64,000 bases of DNA from Aquatica leii (lineage: Eukaryota; Arthropoda; Insecta; Coleoptera; Lampyridae), in assembly GCA_035610365.1 (NCBI GenBank), contig CM069432.1, forward strand, positions 189,147,027 through 189,211,026. Reading direction: 5' to 3'. Position numbers and translations under genes: made by a program. The notes below the pieces were generated by a model. That model had not been told where the DNA came from. It was given only the letters and a program-made list of their open reading frames with translations, and made no database searches. Each line of letters begins with the position of its first letter. Position 1 is the stretch's first letter. Shown here in pieces: positions 12,771-24,365 of this stretch.

Positions 12771-12961
12771 TAGTTTAGGATGTGGTTTAGTTCACAAATT
12801 GATAACCTAACTCTTTAAAGGTTCTTAGTTAGATTTCGGTTGCTTGTTTCCGTTTTTCGATTTTTTTCATTCCCTGATAAAGCTCCTTACGAAAGTTGGT
12901 AAAAACATTGGCAACTTTGGTTACAACAATGTTATCTTAGTATAGACTCCGGCCGTGAAAC
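12771..12961 (-). mobile_element. Penelope-like element end, inverted copy
   Basis: The reverse complement of this block matches 18208-18420 over almost its whole length. Shared features are GGCCGGAGTCTATA, CATTGGCAACTT / GTTGGCAACTT, CTGAT-AAGC, CGAAAAAC-AACAAGCAACC and AGTTAGGT-ATCAA-TTGTG. It is therefore a second terminal fragment of the same Penelope-like family, in the opposite orientation, with no coding part left. Confidence 0.75.
12871..12915 (+). ncRNA. Degenerate hammerhead-like motif in Penelope end
   Basis: CCCTGATAA, a short variable hairpin region and GAAAGTTGG mark the position homologous to the motif at 18281-18323. The core is altered (CTGATAA for CTGANGA) and the ACGT palindrome is lost, so activity is unlikely. 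Confidence 0.3.
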
Positions 12962-13399
12962 GATTTGCTATTAAATTAGTTTTTATTTTTGCGTTTTGTT
13001 AACATGCTAATATAGTATTTTTATAGTTTGGTGTGTTTCTATACTACGATAGAATCCTTCGATGTGGAGGATAGGCACCACTCAGAAATAAAACTCAGTC
13101 GTAATTGTGGCTACGTTTCGTTGGCTATTGTGCCAACTTGATCAGGCCAATCATCACAGTAGAATGTTTAATTTCTGCCAAATATACATAAAATTAAAAC
13201 CATGGACAAAGGAGGAAAGTACGAAGACATATAACCTTATACGACACAAACATAACCCACACATAAGCTGAATCTTAAGATCATCATTAAACACATTAAT
13301 CACAAAAATTTTCTACTCCTTTAATCTTTACCTAAAGCTAAAGTCTTGTCGTCAAAGCATTACCAATTTGACAGACATACAATTTTGACCTGCGTTCTT
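12962..13399. other. Spacer with one hammerhead-like motif
   Basis: No coding signal was found. The only structure seen is the motif at 13109-13148. Confidence 0.4.
13109..13148 (-). ncRNA. Hammerhead-ribozyme-like motif, core G8 changed
   Basis: On the minus strand the order is GGC, CTGATCA, A, a 6-bp stem GTTGGC/GCCAAC with loop ACAATA, GAA, palindrome ACGT, A, then GCC. The flanks GGC and GCC pair as stem I. Stem II is perfect. The palindrome would form stem III between two molecules. The box reads CTGATCA rather than CTGANGA (G8 to C), which should disable cleavage unless compensated. The structural conservation with a single core change suggests recent descent from an active motif. Confidence 0.55.
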
Positions 13400-14690
13400 T
13401 TTATTATTATGAATTTTACTAGTATAAAATCTCTTCTTCAAACTGCTCCGATTCCAACTGTTGAGGTTCTAGATTGTCTCTTTCTTTGGTATCTTTGTGA
13501 CAAAATAGAGTCATCTTCTGCCATGACCTGCTCGTCGTTACGTAGTGCAGTTGTACTGTTAGTGGCAGTAACACTTTGACCTGATCAGACGGCAAAGCGT
13601 TTACCTCGTTTTGATGAACCAGAAGTTGCAGGAGTACCTTTAAGATCTGCGTTTTTTCTAGACTCCCCCAACTTTCTAACCAACACATCCGACCATGTTT
13701 GAAGTGATTGTTCCGCAAATTCTATTCTTAGAACATTCTTTAATACTTGCTCCTAATTCAAGCTAACAAAGCCATATGCCTAGAACTCAGCAATAATATT
13801 TTGTGAAATCTTATCTGTCATAGATTCCACCGCACTTTTTAAAAACAATAAAAATTCTGTCTTTGGCACAACTCCCTGATTCTTCATCTTCCACACTTCG
13901 AGTCGTTTTCGCAAAAAATCTTTAATAGTTTTTAAAAAACTTACGTCTAATGACTGACACAAATGCGTTGAGTTTAGAGGCAGCAAAATTATTTGATTTT
14001 TTCAACCAGATTAACAACTTCTGGAGACACATGGCTGACTAGATGGTCTCTTATGTTCGCTTTTTTTTCTTGTTTATGACGAAAAAAAATGATGATGTTC
14101 ACAAACCAATCTTCAAATCTCTGTAGTTTGCTTTGTATACCGTGCAAGTCAGTAAAAGCTATTCATTTCCGTTGCGGTCATCATTACACTCACTGATGTT
14201 TTGGAGTGGTCCATCACCGGTTCTGGTAGACGACATCTACGCCGTACAAGCACTTTTTTGGATCCTGGATTGTCTTCACGAAGCAATGCATCTAGTACTA
14301 GTCGATTGTCGTGAAACTGAAACATAACTCTGCTTATTCGGTTCAAATAGAATTTGACCATATCTTAAACGTCCAATGCATGTAAACAGAAACCCTATGC
14401 CGCACACATAATTAACCCTTAAACTATATAATTTTCTTTAAAGTCGGCAAAAGCAAGTGGTCGTTCATTCGAGAGACTATTTTTTTTCGTCGCCGTGCTT
14501 TTAAATACTTAGAAATCGGAGACTTTGGTACACTATATTTTTTAGCTACGTTACGAAAACTACTTTTGTCATTTAAAAACTTTTTTGAGAGATCTAATCG
14601 GGTAATTTTGATGCCCGGTTGGCCAAGCACACGTACATATTTTTTGGCATGTCCGGAATTACTCCTGTAAAACACGATTTTTAAAATAAA
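13400..14690 (-). mobile_element. Pogo-like transposase remnant
   Basis: Reading down the minus strand, an N-terminal pipsqueak-type helix-turn-helix appears at 14675-14424 (KSSFRNVAKKYSVPKSPISKYLK). A DDE-domain piece follows at 14361-14149 (GSKKVLVRR...DHSKTSVSVMMTA), then the conserved NSTHLCQSLDVSFLKTIKD segment at 13986-13780, and then a C-terminal tail to about 13419. This order is that of pogo/Tigger transposases. The frames are interrupted several times and the catalytic region is only partly present. It is a dead DNA transposon with no inverted ends recognised. Confidence 0.8.
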
Positions 14691-15013
14691 TTATATAAAT
14701 ATCAGAAAACACTAAAATAATCTCAATTGTTTGGTTAGGTTTTGTCACAAATCATTACAATTCAAATGACACCGTTGGTTTGATAAAAGTATAGGTTTTT
14801 TAATTTTACTCAGAAAAATGTCATTTTCTTATACTAAAATGTTGTCAAAAATTAAAAAAAAACTTACTTATGTTTTTGTTCCATCTAACCGCTTTTTGAC
14901 AAAATGCTCGTAAAGATTATGTGGCTGCATTGTTGACGCAAAATTTGAATTTATGATGTTTGCGTAGTTGTGTTCGGAATTATTCTGACAATCTGAAATT
15001 ACCTCTAAGTACG

Positions 15014-16140
15014 ATCAGAGCTGGGCAGTAGTTAACTACAAAGTAGTTAAGCTACTAATCTAACTGCTTTATTGTTGACGTTACTTGTATTCTACATATT
15101 CAAGTTACTTTAATTTAATAATGTAACTGTAGTTGGAATAAATTACTTTTTTCGTGTAATCGTATTTAAAAAGTACTTAGCTACCCTTTTTTAACTACAA
15201 AAATAGTTAAATTACTTTGTTAATAGCTTAACTACTTTACTAGTAATTAAACTACTTTATTAACGGCTTCAATTAGATGCAATGGCTACAATTATTCAGC
15301 TTGCATTGCAGTTTTGCAGATTAAAACGTGTCAAAGATAAAGTGTCAAGTGAAGATTCAGTACAATAACTATACCAAGATAATGTAACATGGATGTAAAG
15401 ACTATTCAAAAAAATTTTATAAATGCAGCAAACCTAATTTGTTTCGAAATGTTAAATGCCACTGATCTAAACGTAAACAAAGTATTACTCAACAAAATGA
15501 AGATTTTTTTTTTGATATTGATGAACCTGGTTTGTCTAAAAAGTTACACGTTGCTTCTGATACTGAAAATGAATACATACTTACAAAACCAGAAGAATAG
15601 TACTGGAATTGTTAAAACACCTGGAAGATAACAGAATTCATATATCTAGGACAGATGATTATAGGATTATTAAAAAAATATTCATTAGATATAGTACAGT
15701 TTTACCTTCATCAGCTGCTGTCGAACGATTATTTTTGTTTTCCACTCATAAATTCGCTCAAAAGAAATGCATTGGCTAATGCTCTTTTAAAAAGTTAGTT
15801 TTCTGAAAAGGAAATGAATATCGAATACCACAATAAGTTTATTACTTTAAGTTCTGTTTTTTAAAGTTTATTTTATTAATTTTTTTTTGAGAATTTGTAT
15901 AAAAATAGATATACATGATAATAGAATAATAGTACCTACGTTAAAATTGTTTTACTGTTTTCGTGTGTGAGCGTGATTTGCTGTGTCTTCTTTAATGCAA
16001 TAATAATTCAGTATCTATAGGTACTTATGTTTATATGATTGAAAGTGGTATAACAGAACTACTTTTTCTACAAGTAGTTGAAAAAAATAACTTATATTTT
16101 AGAATACAACTATTGAGTAGTTTCTTTTTAAGACTGTTCT
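15014..16140 (+). mobile_element. hAT transposon remnant
   Basis: The left end reads CAGAGCTGGGCAGTAGTTAA, a typical hAT terminal start, followed by a region rich in AGTAGTTAA motifs of both orientations. At about 15615-15780 the translation in successive frames gives LLKHLEDNRI, YRIIKKIFIRYSTVLPSS and AAVERLFLFS. This is the hAT C-terminal dimerisation domain (PSSA-VERLFS signature). The upstream catalytic domain is not recognisable, so this is an internally deleted, inactive copy. No good right-hand inverted end was found before the gypsy fossil. The end shown is approximate. Confidence 0.75.
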
Positions 16141-17480
16141 GTCTCAGAATAGAATGCTGAACGCAATACTGATAGAATGAGTAGTGGCGATAAGAGCAGT
16201 TTTCTTCGTTTTGGTAACTTTCTTGCGTATAGAAGTAGCAATCAATGGGTTTTTCTGGCTCAATGCTTTACTTGTATGGTGATTGCAGACCAACACTTTA
16301 ACGCCTGTTCTTCGGAAAACGACTGCAAACATATTTCGGAATTTTCTTCAATCCAGTTGTTTCAAGCTTGAGTACTGCCAATTTATAACCATTATAAAAT
16401 TCTATTTTTTTAAGATTACATAGTGTCCGCTATTAATTCTTGTATATTGGCTTATCCCGTGAGTATTTCTTAGTGACCAAATAAAAAACGAAGCATCAGT
16501 CATTACGTAGTTTTAAGACTGCCGACGGCCGGTTGCTGTTTTCGTAATTCATCTAACTATACGAACTTTTTCTTAAATATTACTGCAATTTTTCTCAAAT
16601 CTCAAAATTTTCACTCACGTTGAAACCTATTGTTTTGTGTCTTGACGTCATATCTGGTCTTTATTATGTTACTGGCTTTTTCCAAATCGTCTGATGTACA
16701 TCGTCTAGCCTTTTCATCAATTTGCTGACGTAGTCTTCTTCAGTCTAAATTGGAAATTGCATGGCAGTCGTATTTTAATATTTGGTCTGTGATTTTGATG
16801 ATCGGTATGCTATTAAGAAAAGGTGGTAATACTGATCCTAGTCTCTTTGATGTTGAAACAATACTTTGGATAAGTACTTTCCCATTGTTCGATTCATCTG
16901 TTGAACTATGCATCAGATTAAGTCGGCAACTTCTTCAAACAGAACAGACTCAAAGTAAAGGTAAAGGAATGTAATTCCAACTCCAAATGGACAAAAAACT
17001 CCTTCACCAAAAAGTTTACGAGTGTAACTGTTTTTTGAATAGGTATGGCATAAATTTCCGTCCATTTTGTGAAATGCTGCAACACTTTTGACACTCGGTT
17101 TTTCGGAACTATCAAGTGCAGCCTGTTCTCCGTGTTTATGTTTACAAAAACTGTCTTCTACACTAATTATTTTTCAGGTATGTTGTCAGCTCTTTAATTT
17201 ATAGTTTACGAGTTGTTTTAATTAGAGATATTATTTTCTAGTTCAGGACGCAACTGCTCACGTTTCCACTTCATCAATCATAGCAGTTCTTCAGAGACAT
17301 TAAATTTTTTCTTTTAGTTGTGAACAATGAGCGCAGTTTGCCGTACATGCTCTTCTAGACAAAACATCAGCGATCCGTTGACTGCTTTCGGCACAGTGTT
17401 CAGTGTCATAATTATATTCTTGTAATTTCTCAATCGATTTTGCCATTTGTTTTCCCGATTATCCAACTGCAATAGCCATA
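16141..17480 (-). mobile_element. Ty3/gypsy fossil, integrase region
   Basis: The minus-strand peptide FTKWTEIYAIP...VNFLVKEFF (17115-16990) is the integrase catalytic-core signature of gypsy elements. The stretch before it (17400-17250) has the C-x2-C zinc-binding spacing (CTANCAHC) that precedes the core. Downstream to about 16141 the reading is unclear. Only part of pol is present, no LTR was found, and it is an old, broken copy with several breaks. Confidence 0.65.
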
Positions 17481-18199
17481 TAAAACCGGCATGGTTTGTG
17501 TTTAGTAAAAATATGTGTCTATGTTTACTGTTTGTTAACGAGTCACTAGCATAAATTAATAAACACTAATAACAAATTTAACTAAAAATTTAGTCACTAT
17601 TAAAATGCATTATGTGCGACTTTTTGTGGCAAATTTGTTATTTTGACGGACGAACGTAGTCAGTGACAATTACAGATGAACCGCAAAAAGCCAAATAGAA
17701 TATACTATTTTTTCGTAAAACGTATGTAATTATAATTAATTTAATTAAAATTTCTTAGATTAGGAAGTAAATATAATATTTATTTAAGTAGAATATTAAA
17801 GAATAATGTAAAACGTCGGCACTAAAGTACTTTTGCTGCCGCTAGAATAAACAAAACGTAAAAAAAAGTGTCACGTTAACCTTGCTTAAACTGACAGTGA
17901 AATGCTTATGTTTTGATGTTTGACGAAAAAATAAAGTGTAACAAACTATCACTACAGTCTATCAACAAACCTACGCGAACACGTACTAATCACTTGTTTT
18001 TTTTTTAACATAGAACGTTTTATGAACGGGTTAATATTACGAATTTTGTCCTATACCTGTTACTAATGTAACAAATTTTTAAACTAATTTATTTAAACTA
18101 ACTATGTATTTATACGTAATTTAGATATGGTTATTATAAATGTATCTCAAACACAAACACACAATACAAGCTAAGATAAAACAACAAACTAATATACTA
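17481..18199. other. Intergenic sequence, no gene seen
   Basis: AT-rich, with no coding or repeat signal beyond short A/T tracts. Confidence 0.45.
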
Positions 18200-18280
18200 G
18201 CAAAGGATTCTACGGCCGGAGTCTATAATAGATGAGAACGTCTTCCTGGTTTGGACCGTGTCATTTTTGTAACCGAAGTT

Positions 18281-18323
18281 GCCAACGTTTTGCCCAATTT
18301 CATAAATGGCTTCATCAGGGCGT
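18281..18323 (-). ncRNA. Hammerhead-like motif in Penelope terminal repeat
   Basis: On the minus strand CGCC is followed by CTGATGA, an A, a GCC...GGC closing stem, then CAAAACGTT and GGC. The CUGANGA box is intact, GCC/GGC can pair as stem I, and an ACGT palindrome is present. The GAA preceding it is not intact. It lies in the non-coding tail of the Penelope element, where such motifs are expected. Confidence 0.45.
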
Positions 18324-18339
18324 GAGAAAATTCGAAAAA

Positions 18340-18536
18340 CTCAAACAAGCAACCAAAATCTAACAAAAAACTTTTCAAAAGTTAGGTAATCAACTTGTGG
18401 ACCAAGTCAGATTCTAAACTCTGAAAAGGTAAAAAAGAAAACGATACACTTGAAAATGCAAACGAAAATCTAACAAAGAACCACTACAGAGTTAGGTAAT
18501 TAACTTGTGAACCAAGCCAGATTCTAAACTACATAG
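18340..18536. repeat. Tandem duplication in Penelope tail
   Basis: Two diverged copies of about 80 bases both carry AAAATCTAACAAA, GTTAGGTAAT-AACTTGTG and CAGATTCTAAACT, at about 18350-18421 and 18470-18535. A similar partial duplication of terminal sequence is common in Penelope-like elements. Confidence 0.75.
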
Positions 18537-19440
18537 AAGTGACTTAAGAAGAAATGATCTCCGTATATAAAGAAGAAGTATCGTCACAGCTGGTTAAACT
18601 CGACGCTAATTGGGTTACGGTCGAAAGGAGGCGTGTTTTTGATAAAGGAGTAATGATCGGAAACTAAAGAGGGGATATCTCGAAACCATGATCACGATAG
18701 AAGTTATTGGAATATTTGATGATTTCTATGCTCTCTCGGAATTTTCTGTTGAAAAAGAATGGGGATTTGACAATCACCGAAACGTAATCAAATTCTATGT
18801 TGTGATCTGTAGTAAAATGATGTTCAGCAACCGCAGACTTAGAAATATGCATTTTCCTTATACAACGATCATGTTCTGAAATGAGAATAATGACGGAACG
18901 ATCGGTTTCACCAATGTAGACTAAACATGAGCAAGGAATTTGGTATACACCTTGAGATTAAAGTGTAGGAAGAATCTATGAGATTTTGCCTGTCGAGTTG
19001 AATATGGGTTTAATACCATTCTTACGAAGTTCTCCTATTTGATCTGTAACCTTGTCAATGTAAGGTAAAAAGCCAATTTTGGATTGGATTTGGGAGTAGA
19101 AATGTCAGATAATTGAGTGCGAGGATGTAAACGACGATTAATAACATTGTGAATATCTCGCTTCATATAAATACTGACTACTGTTCACTTAGGTTCTAGT
19201 AAGATGGCGGAGTTCCGAGTCTAGATTCTAATGTTGGCAAATAGAAAAAGCACGATGAACCGAAGTTTGAAAAATAGAACGTTTCTGTGTAGGATGATGA
19301 TGAGACGAAGCATGAAAGTATGTGTCCGTATGGGTTTGCAATAAACAGAAGGGCCCAAATGCCCGTCAGGCTTACGAGTCACGAAAACGTCGACAAATGG
19401 GAGAGAACCATATTACCTACTATTGATTTCCATAGTAAAT

Positions 19441-21602
19441 TTGAAATCTAAGTGTTGATTGTTAAGATGATGATTTGCACTAAAACTTGTATAATTTTGC
19501 TTTGACACGTGTTTTAATTATTTTCGTGAATCAAGAATTATTTTTTAAAGTTTATACGGCTATGCGGTATTCTTAAACTGATGTTACAAGTTAATCCAAA
19601 CAAAATCAAAGCGTTTATATCATTAATTGGTATACTTGACTAATGGATGCATCATAAAATTTGATTCTACAAAAGGTTCAAAGCGTCTTTATCAAACTTC
19701 AAATGTTAGATCGTCCATTTAATAAGCTTACATTTCAGAATAGGACCAAAAAGTATATGCATACAATATAATACTATTTGGTAATAAAACTATAAAAATT
19801 ATTTTCTAAGGTTAATAACAGTTGTAATTATAAATACAAATCTCAATTTTCTTATTATTAATTTCACACACAACTGTTTCTAATTTTTAACATTTCAGTA
19901 ATTACATTAATAACGTGAGACATTTTTAAATACATCCGCAGAATTTTTACAATACACAAATGTCGTTGAAATACAGTTATAATTCTATTTTCTAATAATC
20001 TAAATAACTGTTAATAATAAATTTAGAAAATTGAAATTCGTATCAAATTTAAACAGTGCAATTCAGTCCCTATTTAGAGTAGCTTAAGTAGGTCGAGGTT
20101 GCCCGGAACGATGGTATTGATCCCTAGGGAGCATATCCACCGAGTTTACTAAAACGAGTCTCATTTGAGTAAATTACATTTAAAATTGTTTGTTGATTTA
20201 AATATAGAGGAATCCTTTTTCCGTTTCAAAAATAATGTAGTTGCAATAAAAGTAGAAACTCGTTACTTATAGAAGTAAAAAAAAATAAATTGAACGCTTT
20301 AAAAGTATAATTTAAAATTGAGTTCTTATAACGTTTATTACCAATCAGGACATGAAGTCGTCTCATGACTTATCGATAGCAATGATTTCCGCACCGTTAC
20401 ACGCCAGCCTAAGCGGCGTTTAGTGAGGGTGTCGCCCCAAACAACCAAGCGTTCACACCGAAAGTCCTGCGGGGATTATGTTGTGGCAACAACTATAATC
20501 TAAAGAATTTACTATTTTTTCATAAGAAACTACTTACATTTCATATACAATTTAATGTTTATGTTTACCTATAGTATTTGGAAAAAACTTTTTGCAACAC
20601 GGTTTTTAGAAACCAGTTAACAAATCAATTGGTTATTATTTACGTAAGCAAGTAGTGTATAGTTTTCATATTGTTACAGTTTATAAATTTTTAAATTACG
20701 CTATTCAATTTCACGTTAATAAAGTAAAACAGTATTACAAAACTAAATGTTATTAGTTGTATTTATAGTTAACAGTTTTATTACGGTTGGTTTTAAACAT
20801 TTCTATATACAATGAAAACAAAAGTTAATTTTTATTATTAACAGTTTGTGCCAACTCAAAATATGTGTTTAAAAAAAGTATAAAAGGAAATGACCATGTT
20901 ATACAAAAAATAAAACATACATAGACGAAAACAAAAACACTTATTAACGTTTTTTCATATTGCAAAGTTGTTATCTTACCTGAGTAATCGGGTTCAACAC
21001 CAATCACTAATGCTGGTACACACTGCAACAAATTGAATTCTCCGGTGCGTCTCTTCGTATATCTCATTACAGCCCAAACAGGTATTTTGCGATGGGTCCA
21101 CGTTATGTGCGACCACTATTAATATTTGACGTTTAGCGGAATATTTTTAACATCTTCACAATTTGATTTTTCAAGTGCCCCATGTTTCTATTGTCGCACT
21201 TGCTACAAAGTCACATTTGTAATAAATAAATGGATTAAATAATTTAACACCACATTTTTTGAAACCATTTATTGCATTTGCTAGCATCGCGGCCATGCTA
21301 TAAACTTACAAAACAAGTTGACAAATATGGTTCAGAAGCAGCTGTCTGATTAACAAAATGATTAAATATTTTATATAATAATATAGGTAACAGAGTAAAT
21401 GGTGTATTTATTTAATACAATTTAAATGCAAGCTGTCGAACTTTAGTAAAGATAAAAACTATAAACTAAAAAGATAATCTTTTCAGATTAGACCGGTTAT
21501 TTTTTCCATTTAGCTTATGTTCAATATTTTGAATAAAAACTTGTAAAACATTATTTTTATATATCACTTAAAAAACCACCTGAATTGTTGCTAAATATTT
21601 AG
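19441..21602. other. Intergenic; one coding-like minus stretch
   Basis: Mostly featureless AT-rich sequence. A GC-richer island lies at 20340-20480 with no recognised content. On the minus strand, 21067-20980 is open (MRYTKRRTGEFNLLQCVPAL...) and ends at a good GTAAG donor. It could be a first exon or chance, and I do not recognise it. Confidence 0.35.
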
Positions 21603-22172
21603 TTGTTTAACTTGATTAAAATGTCTCTCAGTGAAATTGAAACAGGAACAATGTTAATGATGAGAACATATGGAGATTGTGTAAGAACACATAAAAAGGT
21701 ATGTCATTTTCATATCGTCAAACAATCGCTAAATCAAGAGTATACAACTGTGAAAAGGTTTAAAAAAACTGGTACTTGCAAAGATCTGGCAAGAGTTGAT
21801 CAACCTAAAACTGCAACTAAAAATAAAAATATTTTAGAAATGCTGCAAACATTTATTGAAGATTTACATAGTTTCGCCAGAAGAATAGCTCAAAAAGTTA
21901 AATCTTAGCTTCAAATCAGTACACACTGTACTGCTATTTTTTTTAGTACATGAGTTATTAGAAGATGATTTGGACCGGCGATTGAAATTTTGCAAAAGTA
22001 TGATAAAAGTTTTTAACTGTATAGTTTTTTTTTCTGTAGAGGAAAGCGTTATGTTAAACAGAACTGTTAACCATCACAATTTGAGATACGTTAACTGGAT
22101 GACAAATGTGCTGATAGACCTGGCAACACTGTTATGGTATGGGTTGGTAGTGTTCCGTTTAATATAAATAAA
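21603..22172 (+). mobile_element. Mariner-superfamily transposase remnant
   Basis: The frame from 21621 reads MSLSEIETGTMLMMRTYGDC, a GTCKDLARVDQPKTAT linker and SFARRIAQKVKS, matching the N-terminal helix-turn-helix region of insect mariner-type transposases. A later segment (about 21950-22110: LLEDDLDRRLKFCKSM, SVEESVMLNRTVNHHNLRYV) is the DDE region around the second catalytic position. Frames are interrupted between these segments and the 3' part is missing. The pogo remnant follows directly, so it may have inserted here. Confidence 0.8.
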
Positions 22173-22184
22173 ATCACAACTAGA

Positions 22185-23660
22185 GGAGAGTGCGGAAATG
22201 GAGCCACGTGAGTCATAAGACCACTCTCTTTAAATTTTATGTAAAACATTTTTTAGAGTTCTAAATGGTGCTGCCACCTCGATGCAGTATATTCACAAAG
22301 TTCACCGAATGTCAAAGCAACATGTCTTATTATGTGCAAGTTTTGTGTTTTGTATTTCTTTCATACAAAGTGTTCCTGGTTTTAATCAATGTAAGTACAA
22401 TTTTTAATTTCAATATTGATAACCTTTTGCACAAGGTCATGTAGTGCGTTTCGTAGTTTTATAATCCGCTATTTACATTATCGATTTATTTAATGTGAAT
22501 CACCACATCTTAACCTTAAAATAAAACTTGCAATAACAGAAAATACGGACCCTGCCAGTTCGGAAAATTAAGCAAGTGGCAAATGGAAAAACAGAAATTC
22601 TTGAACGTATTATTGACCTATCCACAAAATATTATGGCGTTTCTCAGTTAAAAGTAAGTCAAGTTGTATTTGAATATGCTGAAATAAATTATATTCTAAA
22701 TACTTTCAACAAAAGTTTAAAGTTAGCTAAAAAGAACTGAGTATATGGTTTTTTGCTAAGAAATCCCCAAATTTTCCTAAGAAAACGGGAAGCTACATGC
22801 ATTAATAAAATTTTCGCATTCAACCGAGGAATGCAACTGTTTTATAAAAACTTAGAGGACGCTAAAAAATACAATTTTTCATAGTCTTTTATTTTTAATG
22901 TTGATGAAACAAGAATTTCAGTAAAAAAACAGAAATAAGTAGGATTTGCCACAAATGGACAACGAGGCAAGAATGTGACAATGTGCTGTTGTTTTAACCT
23001 TTTTGGAGTCTATGTTCCGCCCGCGTTCATATATGGAAGGAAAAGAATGATCTTCTATTGAAACGAAATGGGTTTTCAGGGGCTAATTATGACTGTTCTG
23101 ATACAGATTGCATCACAGAGGAACTTATTGCGTCACTTTGTCAATACAGTTACATCTTCTAAAGAAAAGCCAATGTTACTGATAGTTGATATTCACATAC
23201 TTCTTTGGCTGCATATGAGTTTTGTAGAAATAATTTTATCCATGTTGTATCCTTACCGCCGCACGCGTCATATAAAACACAGTCACTGAACGTAACTTTC
23301 TACGGGTCTCTTAAAATAGCTTATAATAGAGAGGGTGATCTATTCATAGCATCTCATCCCCTTGAAAAGATGACGCAATACGACATTGCTTCTTTTTTAA
23401 CAAAGCGTACAGTCGCGTAACTTTGATAGAGAAAGCCGTTAGAGGATTTACGTTAACAGGGATACGTTTCTTAATTAATGGTGTCTTGGAACGAGGAAGG
23501 TTTTATAGCTGCAAAAACCTTACCGGATTCTGATGCTTCGAACATATCCGTGGAGAAGACTTTTGATGTAAACTTTGACATGTAACACTACCACATGTTG
23601 TTTCTGAATCAAGTTCTAATATTTCATTCTCTGAAATATTAACTTTTTCAAGAACTTCTA
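22185..23660 (+). mobile_element. Pogo/Tigger-like transposase remnant
   Basis: In successive frames, a partial CENP-B-like region (from about 22545, RTLPVRKIKQVANGKTEILE) is followed by the DDE core. The segments are NVDETRISV, FATNGQRGKNVTMCCCFN, PMLLIVDIH and LPPHASYKTQSLNVTFYGSLKIAYNREGDL. This order is the standard pogo transposase plan, with the first two catalytic Asp residues in NVDET and IVDIH. Stops and shifts interrupt it and it is inactive. It is a different copy, and probably a different subfamily, from those at 13400 and 55633. Confidence 0.85.
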
Positions 23661-24365
23661 ATATATCTTCAGTTAGAGAAAGAAGTAAGAAACAGAATTC
23701 AGAAATGCGAACGTGTTTACGTTCGTTAGCGTTTTAGTTTTGTCATATTCTTATTTTTTGTGTTAATTTATTCTTCAATGTTAATTATTGTTGTGACTGT
23801 TTCAAAGTGTAGACACACTACTTTATAACTGTAAATTAGGCCTGTAGAAGTGCACACACAGCCGCACAAAACGTAGCCGGTTCTTAGACACTTAAAGTGT
23901 TTTGATGCATGATGTTTCTTCACGTTTAATTATTTTATGCATTTAGGTTGTTGAAAGAGTAAAAAATTTAACTTAACTCGAAGAATTTAGCATATTTGCA
24001 TTTGGTTGAAAGTATGGCTTCGTTACACGTCAGGTGGGGTTATGCGGTTTTCCACAACCATTTGTTTTTTTCATTGCCTTAGTTAACTATATTTTGCAAA
24101 TGCTTTTTTTTTACGATATAATATAAAACAACATGTTATCTATTATTTGAACTGGTTGAAATGTAAATTCAATTATCCATATTCCAAGAATTGAACAAAT
24201 CACAAAAGGTGAAACCAAAATTACTAAACGTCACATAATTTTCTGCGCAAGAAAAGTAGTGAGATCCAAATCAGTGCCGGCGCAGATAAGGTTTATTTTT
24301 ACTAACATAACCTTGTAAACACAAAAAAGTACTGAATTCATTACCAACGTCTATTTTTTAATATT
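23661..24365. other. Spacer between pogo remnant and 12-mer array
   Basis: No coding or repeat feature recognised. Confidence 0.4.

Larger units (their letters stand above)
18200..19440 (-). mobile_element. Penelope-like retroelement, RT end and GIY-YIG nuclease
   Basis: On the minus strand from about 19425, the end of a Penelope reverse transcriptase is readable (LPFVDVFVTRKPDGHLGPSVY, then HASSHHHPTQKRSIFQT-VHRA). After a linker comes the GIY-YIG endonuclease start (GVYQIPC-CLVYIGET near 18960-18900) and its tail SEHDRCIRKMHISKSAVAEHH (to about 18664). Both hallmark domains are therefore present in the right order. The RT palm is absent and the frame is interrupted, so it is truncated and inactive. 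The non-coding tail (18200-18560) holds the terminal repeat shared with 12771-12961 and an internal duplication. Confidence 0.85.

Noticed and set aside
16144-16332. Separate small gene on the minus strand
   Set aside because: Overlapping open frames on both strands, no signature, and position inside an element-rich nest.
20980-21110. Ribosomal-protein-like exon on the minus strand (AHNVDP reading)
   Set aside because: Only six residues resemble RPL7A-type sequence and the rest does not follow, so it is too weak to call.
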